This document shows positions 53,058-64,000 of a DNA stretch of 64,000 nt, in pieces. How positions within the stretch are numbered: position 1 is the stretch's first letter; each line of letters starts with the position of its first letter. The notes under the pieces were generated by a model. That model had not been told where the DNA came from. It saw only the letters and a list, made by a program, of their open reading frames with translations, and did not search any database. The translations under genes and the position numbers were made by a program. Source of the stretch: Diospyros lotus (taxonomy: Eukaryota; Streptophyta; Magnoliopsida; Ericales; Ebenaceae); assembly GCF_014633365.1 (NCBI RefSeq), contig NC_068352.1:31591310-31655309 (forward strand), given 5' to 3'.

Positions 53058-53726
53058 GGGGGCGTTTGGTACGGGAGAAGTTTTTAAATTTCTGGAATTC
53101 ATGATTCTTGGGAATACTCATGAAAATCTATAATTCCTAGGATTCATGCAATTATATGTTTGGATAGATTTAAACATTCTCAGAAATCTTGAGTATTCTT
53201 TTATAAGAATCTTACACATTCTTTTTCCAAAATTACCCTTATTTAATTTTTTATTTAAAAAAGATAATTTTCTTTTATTATATAAAATATTGAGACCCAC
53301 AATATCTTTAGAAAATAAAAAAATATTATTTTTTTACACATTTTGTATATATATCCATAATATATATGTTTGTATGAATATCTACTTTAATATATATAAT
53401 ATTTTATAATAAATAATATAAACATATTATAATATTTTTATATTTAATATAAATATTATATATATATATAATATGTTTGTATGGGGTTATAAAAGGTAAG
53501 GGATATTTTAGTTTTTTTATTTGTTAAAAACATTCCCAAATCCATGAGAAACTTGGATTCTCAATCCCCATGAAAATTTTTTTGCGAGAAAATTACTTAA
53601 AAATTATTTCAGATAATTTTATTTTCTAGAATTCTTTTTTAAAAAAAGTTATACCAAACATGGAAATACAGATTGTCAATCTAATATTCTCATAAATTTT
53701 AAAAAATTTTCTGTAGCAAACGCGAC
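53058..53726. mobile_element. Tourist/Harbinger-like MITE, about 670 bp
   Basis: The left end GGGGGCGTTTGGTA and the right end TAGCAAACGCGAC are imperfect inverted repeats. TAA flanks both sides (53055-53057 and 53727-53729). The subterminal stretches also pair, with ATTCATG.TTCTTGGGAAT on the left and its approximate complement on the right. The interior is AT-rich with no coding content. Confidence 0.7.
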
Positions 53727-53874
53727 TAAGACAAATTAGGAGAAGAGGGAGAAAGTAAAGTGAATAACATATATGGCTAATTTTGCCCAGCCCTCCAAGT
53801 GGGAAACCGAAACCCCACCCAGAGGCTGCGGTGGAACCGTGTAATATACAAAATTACAATAACAACGTTGTTAC

Positions 53875-54066
53875 AAGGCCTTGTTTGGTTATCATTTTTG
53901 AAAACTGGCTTTGAGACAATGCATATGTACGTTTGGTGAAAAAATAATTCTAAAAATTGTTGATCTGAAAACCACCCAATTTACAAAACAACAAATTTTT
54001 TTCACTACCTTCAGAAACTATTTTCCAAAAATTTTGATTCAAGAATGCAACCAAACGGGCCTTATA
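53875..54066. mobile_element. Short MITE with GGCCTTGTTTGGTT ends
   Basis: AAGGCCTTGTTTGGTT on the left is mirrored by AACCAAACGGGCCTT on the right, about 190 bases apart. This is a common plant MITE terminus. It lies just downstream of the MSL gene's stop codon. No clean target duplication was found. Confidence 0.65.
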
Positions 54067-54146
54067 AGAGTGAGTCATTCAGGCAAAGAAGTGCGAAGGG
54101 GCTACCGTGGGGAACGAGTTAAAGAGCAGCCTTACTGGTGCTGCGC

Positions 54147-57100
54147 CTAGAAGGCAACGACGGAAGGGGTAGAAGTCGGGGAGTTGGCCGGCGGCATGCT
54201 GCGGATGTTGATATCGAGCGGCAGCAGCCGGTATTCCATGTCAAGTTCTTTGAAAATCTTGACCATCTCTTCGGCCACTTGGGCTCTCCTCTGCCACTTC
54301 TCCCCCATGTCTTGGTGGTTCATTCGGTGCCTCATCCAGACCGACATTTTGATCATCTTCAAGTCTTCAAGGCCCATCAGCACCACCAACGGGGAGGCGT
54401 ACCAGTGGTCTTTTTTGCTTTCGATGTAACTGCCGCGGCATGATAAAGGGCGTTGCATGAGGTTCCGATTCCCACCAAAAGCAAAACAAAACAAGAAATG
54501 GTAATAGTACATATGCATGCAAGTCTCAGTTACCTTGTTATCCTTTGCTTCATGAGGGCAATCTTCTCGGCAGGAGTGGCAACATGCAAGAAGAATTCGA
54601 CAGAATCGCCCATATCAGGGCTGCGATAGTAGTTGCTGATGGGCTTTGTGGCGAGAGTGCTGTTTGGGAAGATGATCTTCTGGTTGTCATATCTTAGGAA
54701 AACTGTTGTTAAGATGTTCATCTCTTCCACTATCATCTGATCATGAGAATCGTGAAATTCTCTAAACCTCAGACGCCCATTAATTAACTAACTAACTAAA
54801 CAACAAAGAAACTAAAAAATATAATTTAAGTTTGGGAGAAGCGTGTTCTCTATATATATATATATATGTATATAGGTACCTGAACCCCATCAATCTCACA
54901 GCGGTCGCCGACATCGAAGGGGTGCATGACGAACACGAAGATGATGGCCTCGAAGATTGTCTTGCAAGTGTTGCCGAACACGAACGCAGCGACCACAATC
55001 TGAGAGCTTATGAAGAGTAGAAACTTGCTGGTCGCGATCCCCAGAATCAGCAGGCAAACGATCAATATGATGACGCCGATCAATACATTCACCATCTGGT
55101 GGAGCTTGTTCACAGCTGTTTTTGTATCGTTCAGCGTCAGGGCCAAAGCTTTCCGTTCCCTAAAGGAATTAACCTGCATCAAGCATCGGGTTAACCCAGA
55201 AGGTTACCTTATATTCTATGTGTAATATTTAGAGCATTTTATATATGTATATATATATATATACATACATATGAGCAATATAGTGGGATTGATTCTTCTT
55301 CTTACCACCCAGTTCTTGAGTGTAGCCTTGCTGATTTTGTCACTGTCAGGAGAGCCTTCCAAGAGAGCCATGGTCCTCAAAGCCTCGTCTTGTTGCATGA
55401 ATCGCATCACATCATCTAGGTATATAAACCTGACAGACACATACATATATGCATAGCACAAACATATTCAAAAACTCCTCATGTTTCAACACAATAGATC
55501 GAGAAGGTAAATAAACACCTTTAATTATCTGGAATGATACGAGAAGGAAAAGTAGCGATTGGAGGGTAGGGAGAAAGAAACCTTACCATTCTTTATTATG
55601 AAGGAAATAGACAAAGAAGAGATATATTATATATATATATATATATATGAACATACTTGGAGCCCTTCCTGGTCACGTTATGGAAAATCTTCCTGGAAGC
55701 AACTTTAGCCTCATATTCACTCCTAATCTGCTGTTTGTTGGAGTCATCATTTGATGATTCAAGGATCTGTTCATCCAGCGTTGTCAGCACCCCATGCCGG
55801 ACAATCCTCATCAGTCTCTTCATGTTCCAGGCCGATATATTCTTGGGACTCAGCTTGTGCAGATTATCAATGGAGATCCCCTCGTCCTGGCTCAACCTCT
55901 TCGAAGCTGCTATGGAGAATTTCGTGCTTAGACTTCTGGGGGGCGCCATGTTGATCACCCTCAGCTCCGGCGGCAGCGTGGCGCCTGCGTTCTGCAGATG
56001 CTGGATCTCCGTCATTGCCCTCTCATGGTCCTCCTTGGCGTTCTGCAAGTCGACCAGAGGCGGTCCGGAGAGCGTTTCGATCACGTATTGGTTGAATAGG
56101 GATTCCTGGATTCGGTCGAAGAAGGTGCTGACATGGAAGGAAGATGCTAGAACCTTCACCATTAGGGTTTTCACCAGCCACAGCACCGATCCGACCAGGA
56201 AACAGAATAGGATCTGGTTCACAATGGCGAGGAACTTGTTGTTGTGGGTTTCCTTTTCCACCCTGTCGTCGAACAGACAGTGCCAGGCGATCAGAACAAG
56301 GCCCAGCCAGATGCAGTTCTGGACCGCCCTCCTCACACCGTAAACAAAGTACAGAACGCGTTTTCGCAGGAGGAAGTTGCGCTCGACGAAGAAGACAACG
56401 ATTCTGATCCCCCAGCCCGAGACCAACCGGCCACAGATCAAGACGAGGATCATAACCTCCCATTTCCACCACGCCAGGCCTCGGACCTTCTTCTCCCTCA
56501 ATCTCTGAATCGAGAGGCTGCAGATTAAAGCGGCGACGATCAATATGAGACTGATCCATTGGAGCAGAGTCAGAGCGTTTAGGTTTTCTCTCTTGTATTC
56601 CTCTGGAATGTCTTCGTCGAACAATGGATCGTCTTCTTCTTCCTCCGGCGGTTTTCCTATCATTCCGGAGGTTATCCCGGACCTCAATGGACCGGAGAAT
56701 TTCGGGAATCTTCCGGATCTAGGATCCAGCTCAGGCGGGTCGATCAATCTGGACTTCGTCTTCGTCCTCATCATGCTCGTCTGAAACGACGACGTGCACC
56801 TCAACACCTGCAGTTCAGGTAAATTGTAAAATATAAATTGCTAATGTTTGTATCGTTGCATCCATTGATGAAACTTTCCGTAAAGTTGTGTTCTTTCATA
56901 AAATGGATCATCCATTGGATGCATGAACAATTTTGTCCATTGGAAAATATATATTTCTACATGCATATCTCTGGGCCTTTTTTATTTATTCATTACCTCT
57001 CCTCCGCCATTATCCACGGTCCCGGAAAAACGAGGAGACTGCCGCCGGCTAACTTTTTCGTCATCTTCTTCGTCGTCATCGTCATCGGACGATTCTTCGT

Positions 57101-57722
57101 AACATCGTCTTTGGATAAGTCCGGACTCCGTGGTGGACATATTGAACGACGGAGGCTGAAACGAAACCTTGAGCTCCTTCGACGTCGAAACGCGGTGGTT
57201 GCGGTCGCGGTTGTTGAAACTGATACTGTTTCTGTTGAAAACGGGACTCTCAGCGAGCGGCGGCGATTTGCGGGATTGGCGATCGTGGTGGAGGAGGTCG
57301 TTCATCATATCCAGATCCATGTCGAGGTACTTCTCGCCGCCGGCCATCCTCTGCTTGGTCAAGAACTCGCCGATGAGCTTCGACGGCGGATCGTCCGCCT
57401 CCCCGCTCATCTTGTCCTTCCTGGCGCTCGTGCCTTCATCGTATTTCCACAATCCGTAGTTCGCCTCGCTCAAAACCCTAGGTGTGGCAGCCCCGTCGTC
57501 GACACCGTCGATCTTGACAATGATCTCCCGCCCGCGGTCGTTTACATCGCCGGCGCCGTTCACCTCGCCGCAATGCCGGTGATCGTCGCGCTGCTCGGAG
57601 AGAATCGGCTGTTCCTCTAGAGATAATGCATCTTCTGAAGTTCCGGCGGAGATTTTTCTGGAGTGCCTATTGTAGGAGCCATGAGACTTGAACGATTTTT
57701 TGAACGAAGAAGGAAAGTCCAT
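54147..57722 (-). CDS. MSL: MscS-like mechanosensitive ion channel, MSL4/5/6 type
   Basis: MscS-like channels open under membrane tension; this class II plant group is generally placed in the plasma membrane. Six exons on the - strand join in frame: 57722-56997, 56807-55657, 55429-55306, 55173-54880, 54736-54534, 54429-54147. The product is 926 aa, close to MSL4-MSL6 and longer than MSL10. The long N-terminus is soluble, with IIVKIDG near residue 67, an acidic run (DDDDDEEDDE) in exon 1 and another before TM1 (EEEEDD..DEDIPEE). Hydrophobic segments lie at about 320-342, 356-382, 402-420, 432-456, 692-713 and 717-749. The last is the pore-lining helix, followed by the family motif HPFDVGDRCEIDGVQ (751-765) and the beta-domain sequence VEEMNILTTVFLR. 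SPKNISAWNMKRLM and NWVVNSFRERKALALTLNDTKTAV match this subgroup. Which paralog it is remains open. Confidence 0.93.
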
Positions 57723-57850
57723 CTATCTCTCTATCTCTCATCTATCTATCTATCGGTGTGTATTGTTATAAATTGAGACAGAAGAAGAAGAAGAAGAAAG
57801 TTTGAGAAAGAAAGATGGTTTAGATGTGAGAGAGAGAGAGAGAGAGAGAG
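57721..57850. repeat. (TCTA)n and (GA)n tracts in the MSL upstream region
   Basis: ATCTATC repeats lie at 57721-57752, followed by (GAA)n at about 57781-57797 and (GA)n at 57826-57849. TTTATAA on the - strand near 57765-57771 could be a TATA box but is only about 45 bases from the start codon. Confidence 0.6.
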
Positions 57851-58980
57851 GAACAGCTGGCGGCCAAGACGCCATGGCCGCTCAACACGAGATTCATGCC
57901 GCTCTGCACGAGAGGTGCTTCTTTACTGATCAATCAAGACTTAAAATCTCGGTTACAATTACAAATTTTAATATTATTAATTTAAGTTTTAACAGCACAT
58001 ATTTTAATTTGTATTCTTTAATTTCTAATCCCCCTATCTTAATTTATATTCTTTAATACATAAACCAATCATCAACAATTAAAAAACATGACGTTTCATT
58101 CTTGAAATACAAAATATTAAAATTTAATATTTTAATTATTAAAAATTATTATTTTAAATTTTTACTATGATTAAGAGTAAATGGATTCATTATAAAAAAA
58201 TGTCACTTTAGTTACTTAGGATGTCATGTTAATGAGATTAAAGATGCAAAAAAATCGATCCACTACAAAAATCAATCTAAATGAATTGTGCCTAGTTGAA
58301 TAGCACGATTTTTACGGTTCAAGACGGTTTGAAGATTTCTCAAACCGTCAGTTTGTGATTTGAGGGTTGGACGGTTTGAGAATTTTTTAATAATTAAAAT
58401 TTTTAAAATAAATTAAAATATAAAAGGGGTAAGGGGCCTTGTAGCTTCGTTTCTTTCTTATTTTTCACTCGATTCCCAGCGTCGACCTTCCTCTTTACCT
58501 TTGTCGCCAATTAATTTGTCGATTCAATCCAAGATCTGGTCTATCCATCGCCGCCGGTGAGTCACCTTCGACAACTTTATATTTTATTTGTTTTTCACTT
58601 TGTGTTAATTGTCAAACGGCCAAGATCTGGTCTAAAGCGTCATTCGTTTCTTTCTTATTCTTTGGTTCTTCTTCTCTGTTCTAGCTCTCAACCCAACGCC
58701 GACCTTTATTTTTACCTTTAGCAACCCACACCAACCCGCACATTCAGCAAACCGCGGAAACATACACCAAATCGCATATGCAATTTGGCGCGGTATGGTT
58801 TCAGCGCACCAAACTAGACGGTTTGATTTGGTTTTATAGAAAAATTACATATGCAGTTTGGCGCACTAAATTGGCCAAAAATCAATCAAACTTAACCATG
58901 CACGCCCCAAAGTGAAAACACATTAAATTATGCTTAATATATAAATATAACATTGATCCCTTAACAATTAAAAAATTTAA
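57851..58980. other. Spacer upstream of the MSL gene
   Basis: No gene recognised. There is a short perfect hairpin at about 58323-58350 (GACGGTTTGA ... TCAAACCGTC), and two related phrases around CATATGCAATTTGGCGCG at about 58778 and 58848. A CT-rich, GC-moderate block at 58440-58760 has internal near-repeats (AAGATCTGGTCTA at 58530 and 58622). Confidence 0.4.
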
Positions 58981-59520
58981 TATTTGTTGGTTATTATGAA
59001 AAAAAAAAACAAATTTGATAAAAAAATCTAAATTTTATCAAAAAGTACCTAAATTTAATGAAAAATATTTAAAATATTCAAAAAATGCCTAAATTTCATA
59101 TTAAGAAACCTAAAAATTTTAAAAAATAAATAAATAAAAAGATCTAAAAATTTAATAAAAAACCTAAAAATAATTAAAAAAGAGCTATTTTTTTTAAAAA
59201 AAAGTATCTAAATTTCATAAAAAATACCTGAAAATATTCAAAATAATACCTAAATTTCATAAAAGACGTAAAATATTCAAAAAAAAATACCTAAATTTAT
59301 AAAAGACCTAAACATTTTTATAAAAAAAAATACCTATATTTCATTTTACATTTTTTATTTTTTGGTATTTTTTATGAAATTTAGTTTTTTTTAATATTTT
59401 TAGGTCTTTTTAATAAAATTTTAGTTTTCTTTATAAAATTTTAAGGTTTTTTTTATAATATTTTTAGGTCTTTTATTAATTTAGATTTTTCCATCAAAAT
59501 CTTTCTTTTTTTTCAAATCA
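58981..59520. repeat. Low-complexity foldback tract beside the assembly gap
   Basis: From about 58990 to 59330 the + strand repeats A-rich phrases built on CCTAAATTTCATAAAA and CCTAAAAATATTCAAA. From about 59341 to 59500 the complementary phrases appear (TTTTTTATGAAATTTAG, ATATTTTTAGGTC). The halves could fold into a long imperfect hairpin. It stops about 40 bases before the N run. Confidence 0.75.
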
Positions 59521-59556
59521 AAAACTATGTTTATATTTATGTATTGAACCTAATCT

Positions 59557-59656
59557 NNNNNNNNNNNNNNNNNNNNNNNNNNNNNNNNNNNNNNNNNNNN
59601 NNNNNNNNNNNNNNNNNNNNNNNNNNNNNNNNNNNNNNNNNNNNNNNNNNNNNNNN
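59557..59656. other. Assembly gap of exactly 100 N
   Basis: One hundred N is a fixed-size placeholder used by scaffolding software, so the true distance and even adjacency across it are unknown. The sequence right after it repeats 33816 onward. Confidence 0.98.
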
Positions 59657-62600
59657 ATATAAGGAAAATATTTAAGGTTAATAGATTTTTGCCTAAAATT
59701 AGGTATCATCCACAATAAATGGTGACAATTGAGATTCCAATTTTAGGGTTTGTAGGATCCATTGCATTGACCTATCCTTACAGTCCAAAAGCAGTGTGGA
59801 TTGTGGAAATTCCAACGTCCGAAGTGGTGGAATTGTAGTACATTTGGTCGGTGGACTTATTCTTGTTCCTGCCACGTGTTGTCTGGCAAATTATGTGATT
59901 GGCTAGGCGGCTAATAAAGGTGAAAAAAACCCAAAATGAAAAAAGAAAAAAAAAAGGAACTTTCTTCCAATTAGGTAAAGACAATTACATAAAACTTTAA
60001 TTATGCTCCATATTTTATATTGACTTTATACTTTTTTTTCCCTTTAGAATTCATGACTTTTAGTTAATTAACTTAATATTTTTTCTACTTTTGAGAATCA
60101 AATTAATTGAAATTATTGGTTTGGTTTAACTCGATTCAAGCTAAGAGTTAGTTCGGTTTGATTTTCAAATTTGATAATTTCAGTTATTTCGATTAGTTTG
60201 ATTGAGTTTTTGTATTGAAAAAATAGAAATAATTTATTACTTAACTAATGTTTTTTATTATTAATTAAGTATGATATAGTAATTACTAGCATATTTTATG
60301 AATTAATTAACTAATATTACTTATTACTGGAGTAATAAAGCTCTATTTTGAAGATTAATTGATTAATATTGCCCATTAATTAAGTAATAATTGAATTACT
60401 TGTATATAATTTTAAGGATAGTTGGGTAATAAATAGAAGGTTTTTTTTTTACCCCTTTTCTGTTTCAAAAAATAATTAACTAATTATTTTTGTTAACTTT
60501 ATTGTTTAAGTAGGAAACTTTACTTGAGTAGTTGAAAAACTTACTTTGAGTAATTGAAAAACTTTATTCGAGTAATTAAAAATTTAATTGCATAACTTTT
60601 TGGTTTCGTCGAGTTTTTTTCATTTTTTTTTTTGGGTTTTTTTCAATTGATTTAGTTTTTTTGTATTTGTTTAGTGGGTTTGGTTTGATTTTTACACAAT
60701 TTTGATTTATTTGATTTTAGCATTTTGATTCAATTGGAAATCAATTGAATGCTTACTCTAATATTCAAGTTTAAAATCATATGAGTAATACTTGAAAGGA
60801 ATACTCAGTTCACTTCTAAATGGTACGAAAATTAAAATGTTGAATCCTATTTTGTCTCACCCAACTCTTTTGTGATCTGGGGAATCAGTTTTGGAGATGA
60901 AGAGAGTATTTACAGTACAAATTTGGAGGGTTATAAACAAAAGTTGATGGTTGAAAGATGGAGAATAAGCCATGTGTGTGCATTGTCTACCTCAAATGCT
61001 AGCCCCACGGTACATCAGAAAATTAACAGAAAACAAATGAAAACTGACCTTCTGCTGCTGCATTGGAATTCGAATTGGAATTTGGAAACCTCTGAACGTG
61101 ACACAACACAGAGGAGGGTATTTCTTAGAACCTTCATTTTCCTTTTGGTCCCTTTCTTTCCTGAAAAATGCTTTGCAAAGGTCCTTTCTTAAAAAGGAGA
61201 TATTTGACAAAATATTTTCAATTTCGTCATGTTTTCCTGAGTTTTTTTGGGTTAAAATTTGAAACTTAACTTTTGTTTGTCAATCGTTGACACTTGTAGA
61301 TAGAAATAACGAGAGAGAATGAACACGATCAGTGTTTCTTTTAAGTTTTTAAAAATGATTATGGTTTCATGTTCGCATTTTTATCTTCATTCTATTAACT
61401 AGTTAATTTCTTTATCAACTCAATATCGAACAGCTAATTGTTTGCACCCTTTTATCAACTTAATGTTTGCTAATCAATTAGCGGCTTTTTATTAATATAA
61501 ATAATTCACAACATATTTTTTTTTAAATTTTGAGAGACAACAACATTATTAAATGCATTGTTTAGTTTTCAATTTTTAATATAAAATGAAAATACATAAA
61601 AATAAAAACAAAATTAAACAAGTCTTGCAAGTCCAAACAAACAGAGTGGCTGCACGAATAATTTCATTGGATTTTCTCGGTCGCCAAACGGACAAGCCAC
61701 ATGATTCTTTCTTGGGCACTTACTATTTTCTTGGCGGCCAAACGGACAAGACACATGAATTCATAGGCCATTTATTGGACAAACAGACCACGATGTCTGA
61801 ATCATATGATTTCCTAATTTAAATTCAAGAAGCTAAAACAAAACCTTATCATAATAACGTTACTAATATAACAATATCATTCATTTTCTAGTAACATTTC
61901 TCTCCCAAAATTCCTTAAAAATGTCATTTTTTTTGTGATTTGATATTTCATCCTAAAATAAAAGAATACAAAAAAATTAAGTAAGCACTTAAATGGGTTT
62001 TGAAAACTGGATTATATTACAGACTTCAATTAATCAAACCCTTAAAAATAAGGTTAACACTTAGTAATTGGGGTTAACATCATAACTGCTAACATTGAAA
62101 TATAATGGTGACTTGATTTTTGAGTATGTTTATATCTTCTAAATGATAATTTTGGTGAGTATTCTAAATCGACAGCACAATTATTAATTTTGATGAGTAT
62201 TCTAAATGGACAGCACAATTGTTAATTTTGATCATAATATTTAAAAAAGTTGGATTGATATGGAAAGTGATGTTGATACAGATCTCTCCTAACATTTGTA
62301 CATATTTTTCTCTTCGTGTTAAGAGAATTGTATATTTTTATTAGTTGCTTCGATTTTCTAGTTTGGTATTTTGTTATGAGACTCGGGATGTTGGATTGAC
62401 ATGGAAGGTGATGTTGACGAAGATCTCTCCTAACTTTTGTACATATTTTTCTTTTCATGTTAAGAGGATTGTATATTTTTATTAGTTATTTTGATATTCT
62501 AATTTTGTCTTTTATTGTGAAACTCCTTAAAGTAATAGATTATTTTTTTTCAATGAAATTTTTATTTAAAAAAAATTAATGTTAACAAATAATTACAGAG

Positions 62601-64000
62601 TTAATGTTGATCAAGCCTTACAATAATCTTGAATGGGTGCTAACCAACACCACCAACCATGACAAAGATCAAGACTTTCCAGAGATATTTTCCCTACCCA
62701 TTGAATTAATCATGGTAAGGTTAGGCATGGCTTTGCTTAGGGTTCTTGACATTATATAAAAAAAAATAAAATCTGCACACCTATGCCCTTGGTAGCATCA
62801 TTGTGTCTCTTCCACCCCCATTTAGTAAAATAACTAGCCCTAGATCTCAAACTATCTAAGTAGGGAGTCTACATATGTTATATTATTCACTTCCTTTTTC
62901 TTAAATTTTGTGGGATTTTATGAACACTTGTATTAGGAATTAATTTACCTTCCCATCCCTTCATCTTTGAATTCTCAAATTTTCCTTTTTTTTTTTTTTT
63001 TTTAAAAAAAAGAGGGGTATGAACTTTGTTTGATTTTTCAACACCCACCAAACCCATGTTGATGGAAACATGCATCTTGTTGTCAAAATCAGAGGTGATG
63101 GGAGGCCTTGAAGATCTTTCAAATCTTGCAGTGCCATTGGCTGATTTCATGAACCCCAAATCATCTGCAAGACTAGTTACCATTTACCAATGACAGGCTG
63201 CCACAGTCATTTTCCTTCCCACATAACTCTCTTCTACTGGTCAATTTCTTGCCCATTCAACCCCATTGCCACTACCCACTTGTTTCATCTCTATTTCCAC
63301 TCTGGTTTGCCTATCCTTTTCCTCAGAAAATTGACCCCTTTATAAAATTTCCTTATTTTGGAAAACAATAATAAAAGAATAGCACGACCTCAATGTATTC
63401 AACCTTTATATTAATATACAATGTTGTCGCATAACCAAACATTATTGATCAATCATCTTTGTTATAAATAATTTTATTTATAGTTAACTCTATTCTCCAT
63501 TCTAATATTCTTATATTATACTTCCACCCGCATTCACTTAGTGACATAACAAAATTGGTCTTATGAACGATGATAAATGAAGTTTCGACATTTTGCTTTT
63601 GAATAAAATAATGAAACAGTGATATTAATATTTTATAAAAGAAATAAAAAAAAAAAGGAAGCAAAGATTAAAAAGTAGGGAAAATAGGATATGGCATTCA
63701 TTCACAGGGAACACAGAGACTCAGAACCGAGGAGGAGACAAGACACATTATTAGTGTTGTTTGTGTGTATATATATATATATATATACATACCTTATTCT
63801 TCTCATCTCTCCTTCTGCAGATTCTCTGAATGGCTAGCTAATGATAAACACATGGAAGTGAAAGAATCAAAAGCAAGAGAAGCAGCTGAGCTTCACCACA
63901 TAAAGCTTCGAGCTGCTCTCTGTAAAACCTCACACACTCTCACTGTAACCAAATTAAGAAGAAAGAAAAGTAATTGATTTGACGGCCGGGAGATTCCGGG
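59657..64000. repeat. Large direct repeat, copy 2 (contig after the gap)
   Basis: It is collinear with 33816-38154 in the same orientation over its whole length. Differences are sparse: single substitutions, homopolymer length changes, a shorter (TA)n at 63768, a local 37-base duplication at about 62185-62222 and a replaced or deleted stretch at about 62760-62775. The window ends about 80 bases before where a second NCED stop codon would be expected. It contains no recognised gene. Confidence 0.95.

Noticed and set aside
55657..56559. 228- and 178-codon frames overlapping MSL exon 2
   Set aside because: They are shadows of the MSL frame, which alone matches the channel family.

Overview
The window is nuclear DNA from a flowering plant, most likely a eudicot. 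The genes are split by T-rich GT...AG introns. The spacers are AT-rich and hold many small DNA transposons and microsatellites. The recognisable proteins are typical plant ones: a photorespiratory glycolate oxidase, a TURAN/ALG1-like ER mannosyltransferase, an abscisic acid (ABA) synthesis dioxygenase and an MscS-like channel. A run of exactly 100 N (59557-59656) marks a scaffold join. The species cannot be named from sequence alone.

Layout. (1) About 0.3-5.0 kb, + strand: glycolate oxidase, 11 coding exons, 369 aa, after a 5'-UTR intron. (2) 5.66-9.99 kb: a Mutator-like element with ~115-bp terminal inverted repeats and a 9-bp target duplication; its left part plus flank is present twice in tandem (period ~1623 bp). 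(3) 13.77-20.57 kb, + strand: TURAN/ALG1-like glycosyltransferase, 17 coding exons, 484 aa. (4) 21.7-22.7 kb: a PIF/Harbinger-like element with a probable nested tRNA-derived SINE. (5) 22.8-31.5 kb: a T-rich, possibly transcribed region with no intact gene that I recognise, containing a decayed copy of the plastid pyruvate dehydrogenase E1-beta coding sequence at 25.5-26.35 kb. (6) 33.8-38.15 kb: a spacer that recurs almost unchanged at 59.66-64.0 kb, directly after the N gap. (7) 38.24-40.16 kb, - strand: 9-cis-epoxycarotenoid dioxygenase (NCED), 605 aa, with one 108-bp intron near its 3' end. (8) 40.2-54.1 kb: a long gene-poor spacer with MITEs, a foldback element, a 1-kb PIF-like element and microsatellites. 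(9) 54.15-57.72 kb, - strand: MSL4/5/6-type mechanosensitive channel, six coding exons, 926 aa. (10) 57.7-59.56 kb: AT-rich spacer ending in a foldback low-complexity tract at the gap.

The four intact genes belong to separate pathways (photorespiration, N-glycan assembly, ABA synthesis, membrane-tension sensing) and show no sign of being a functional cluster. I found no unknown multigene system. The observations most worth following are the repeated block across the gap, the half-duplicated Mutator-like element, the E1-beta pseudogene, and the NCED intron whose retention would remove the last iron ligand.
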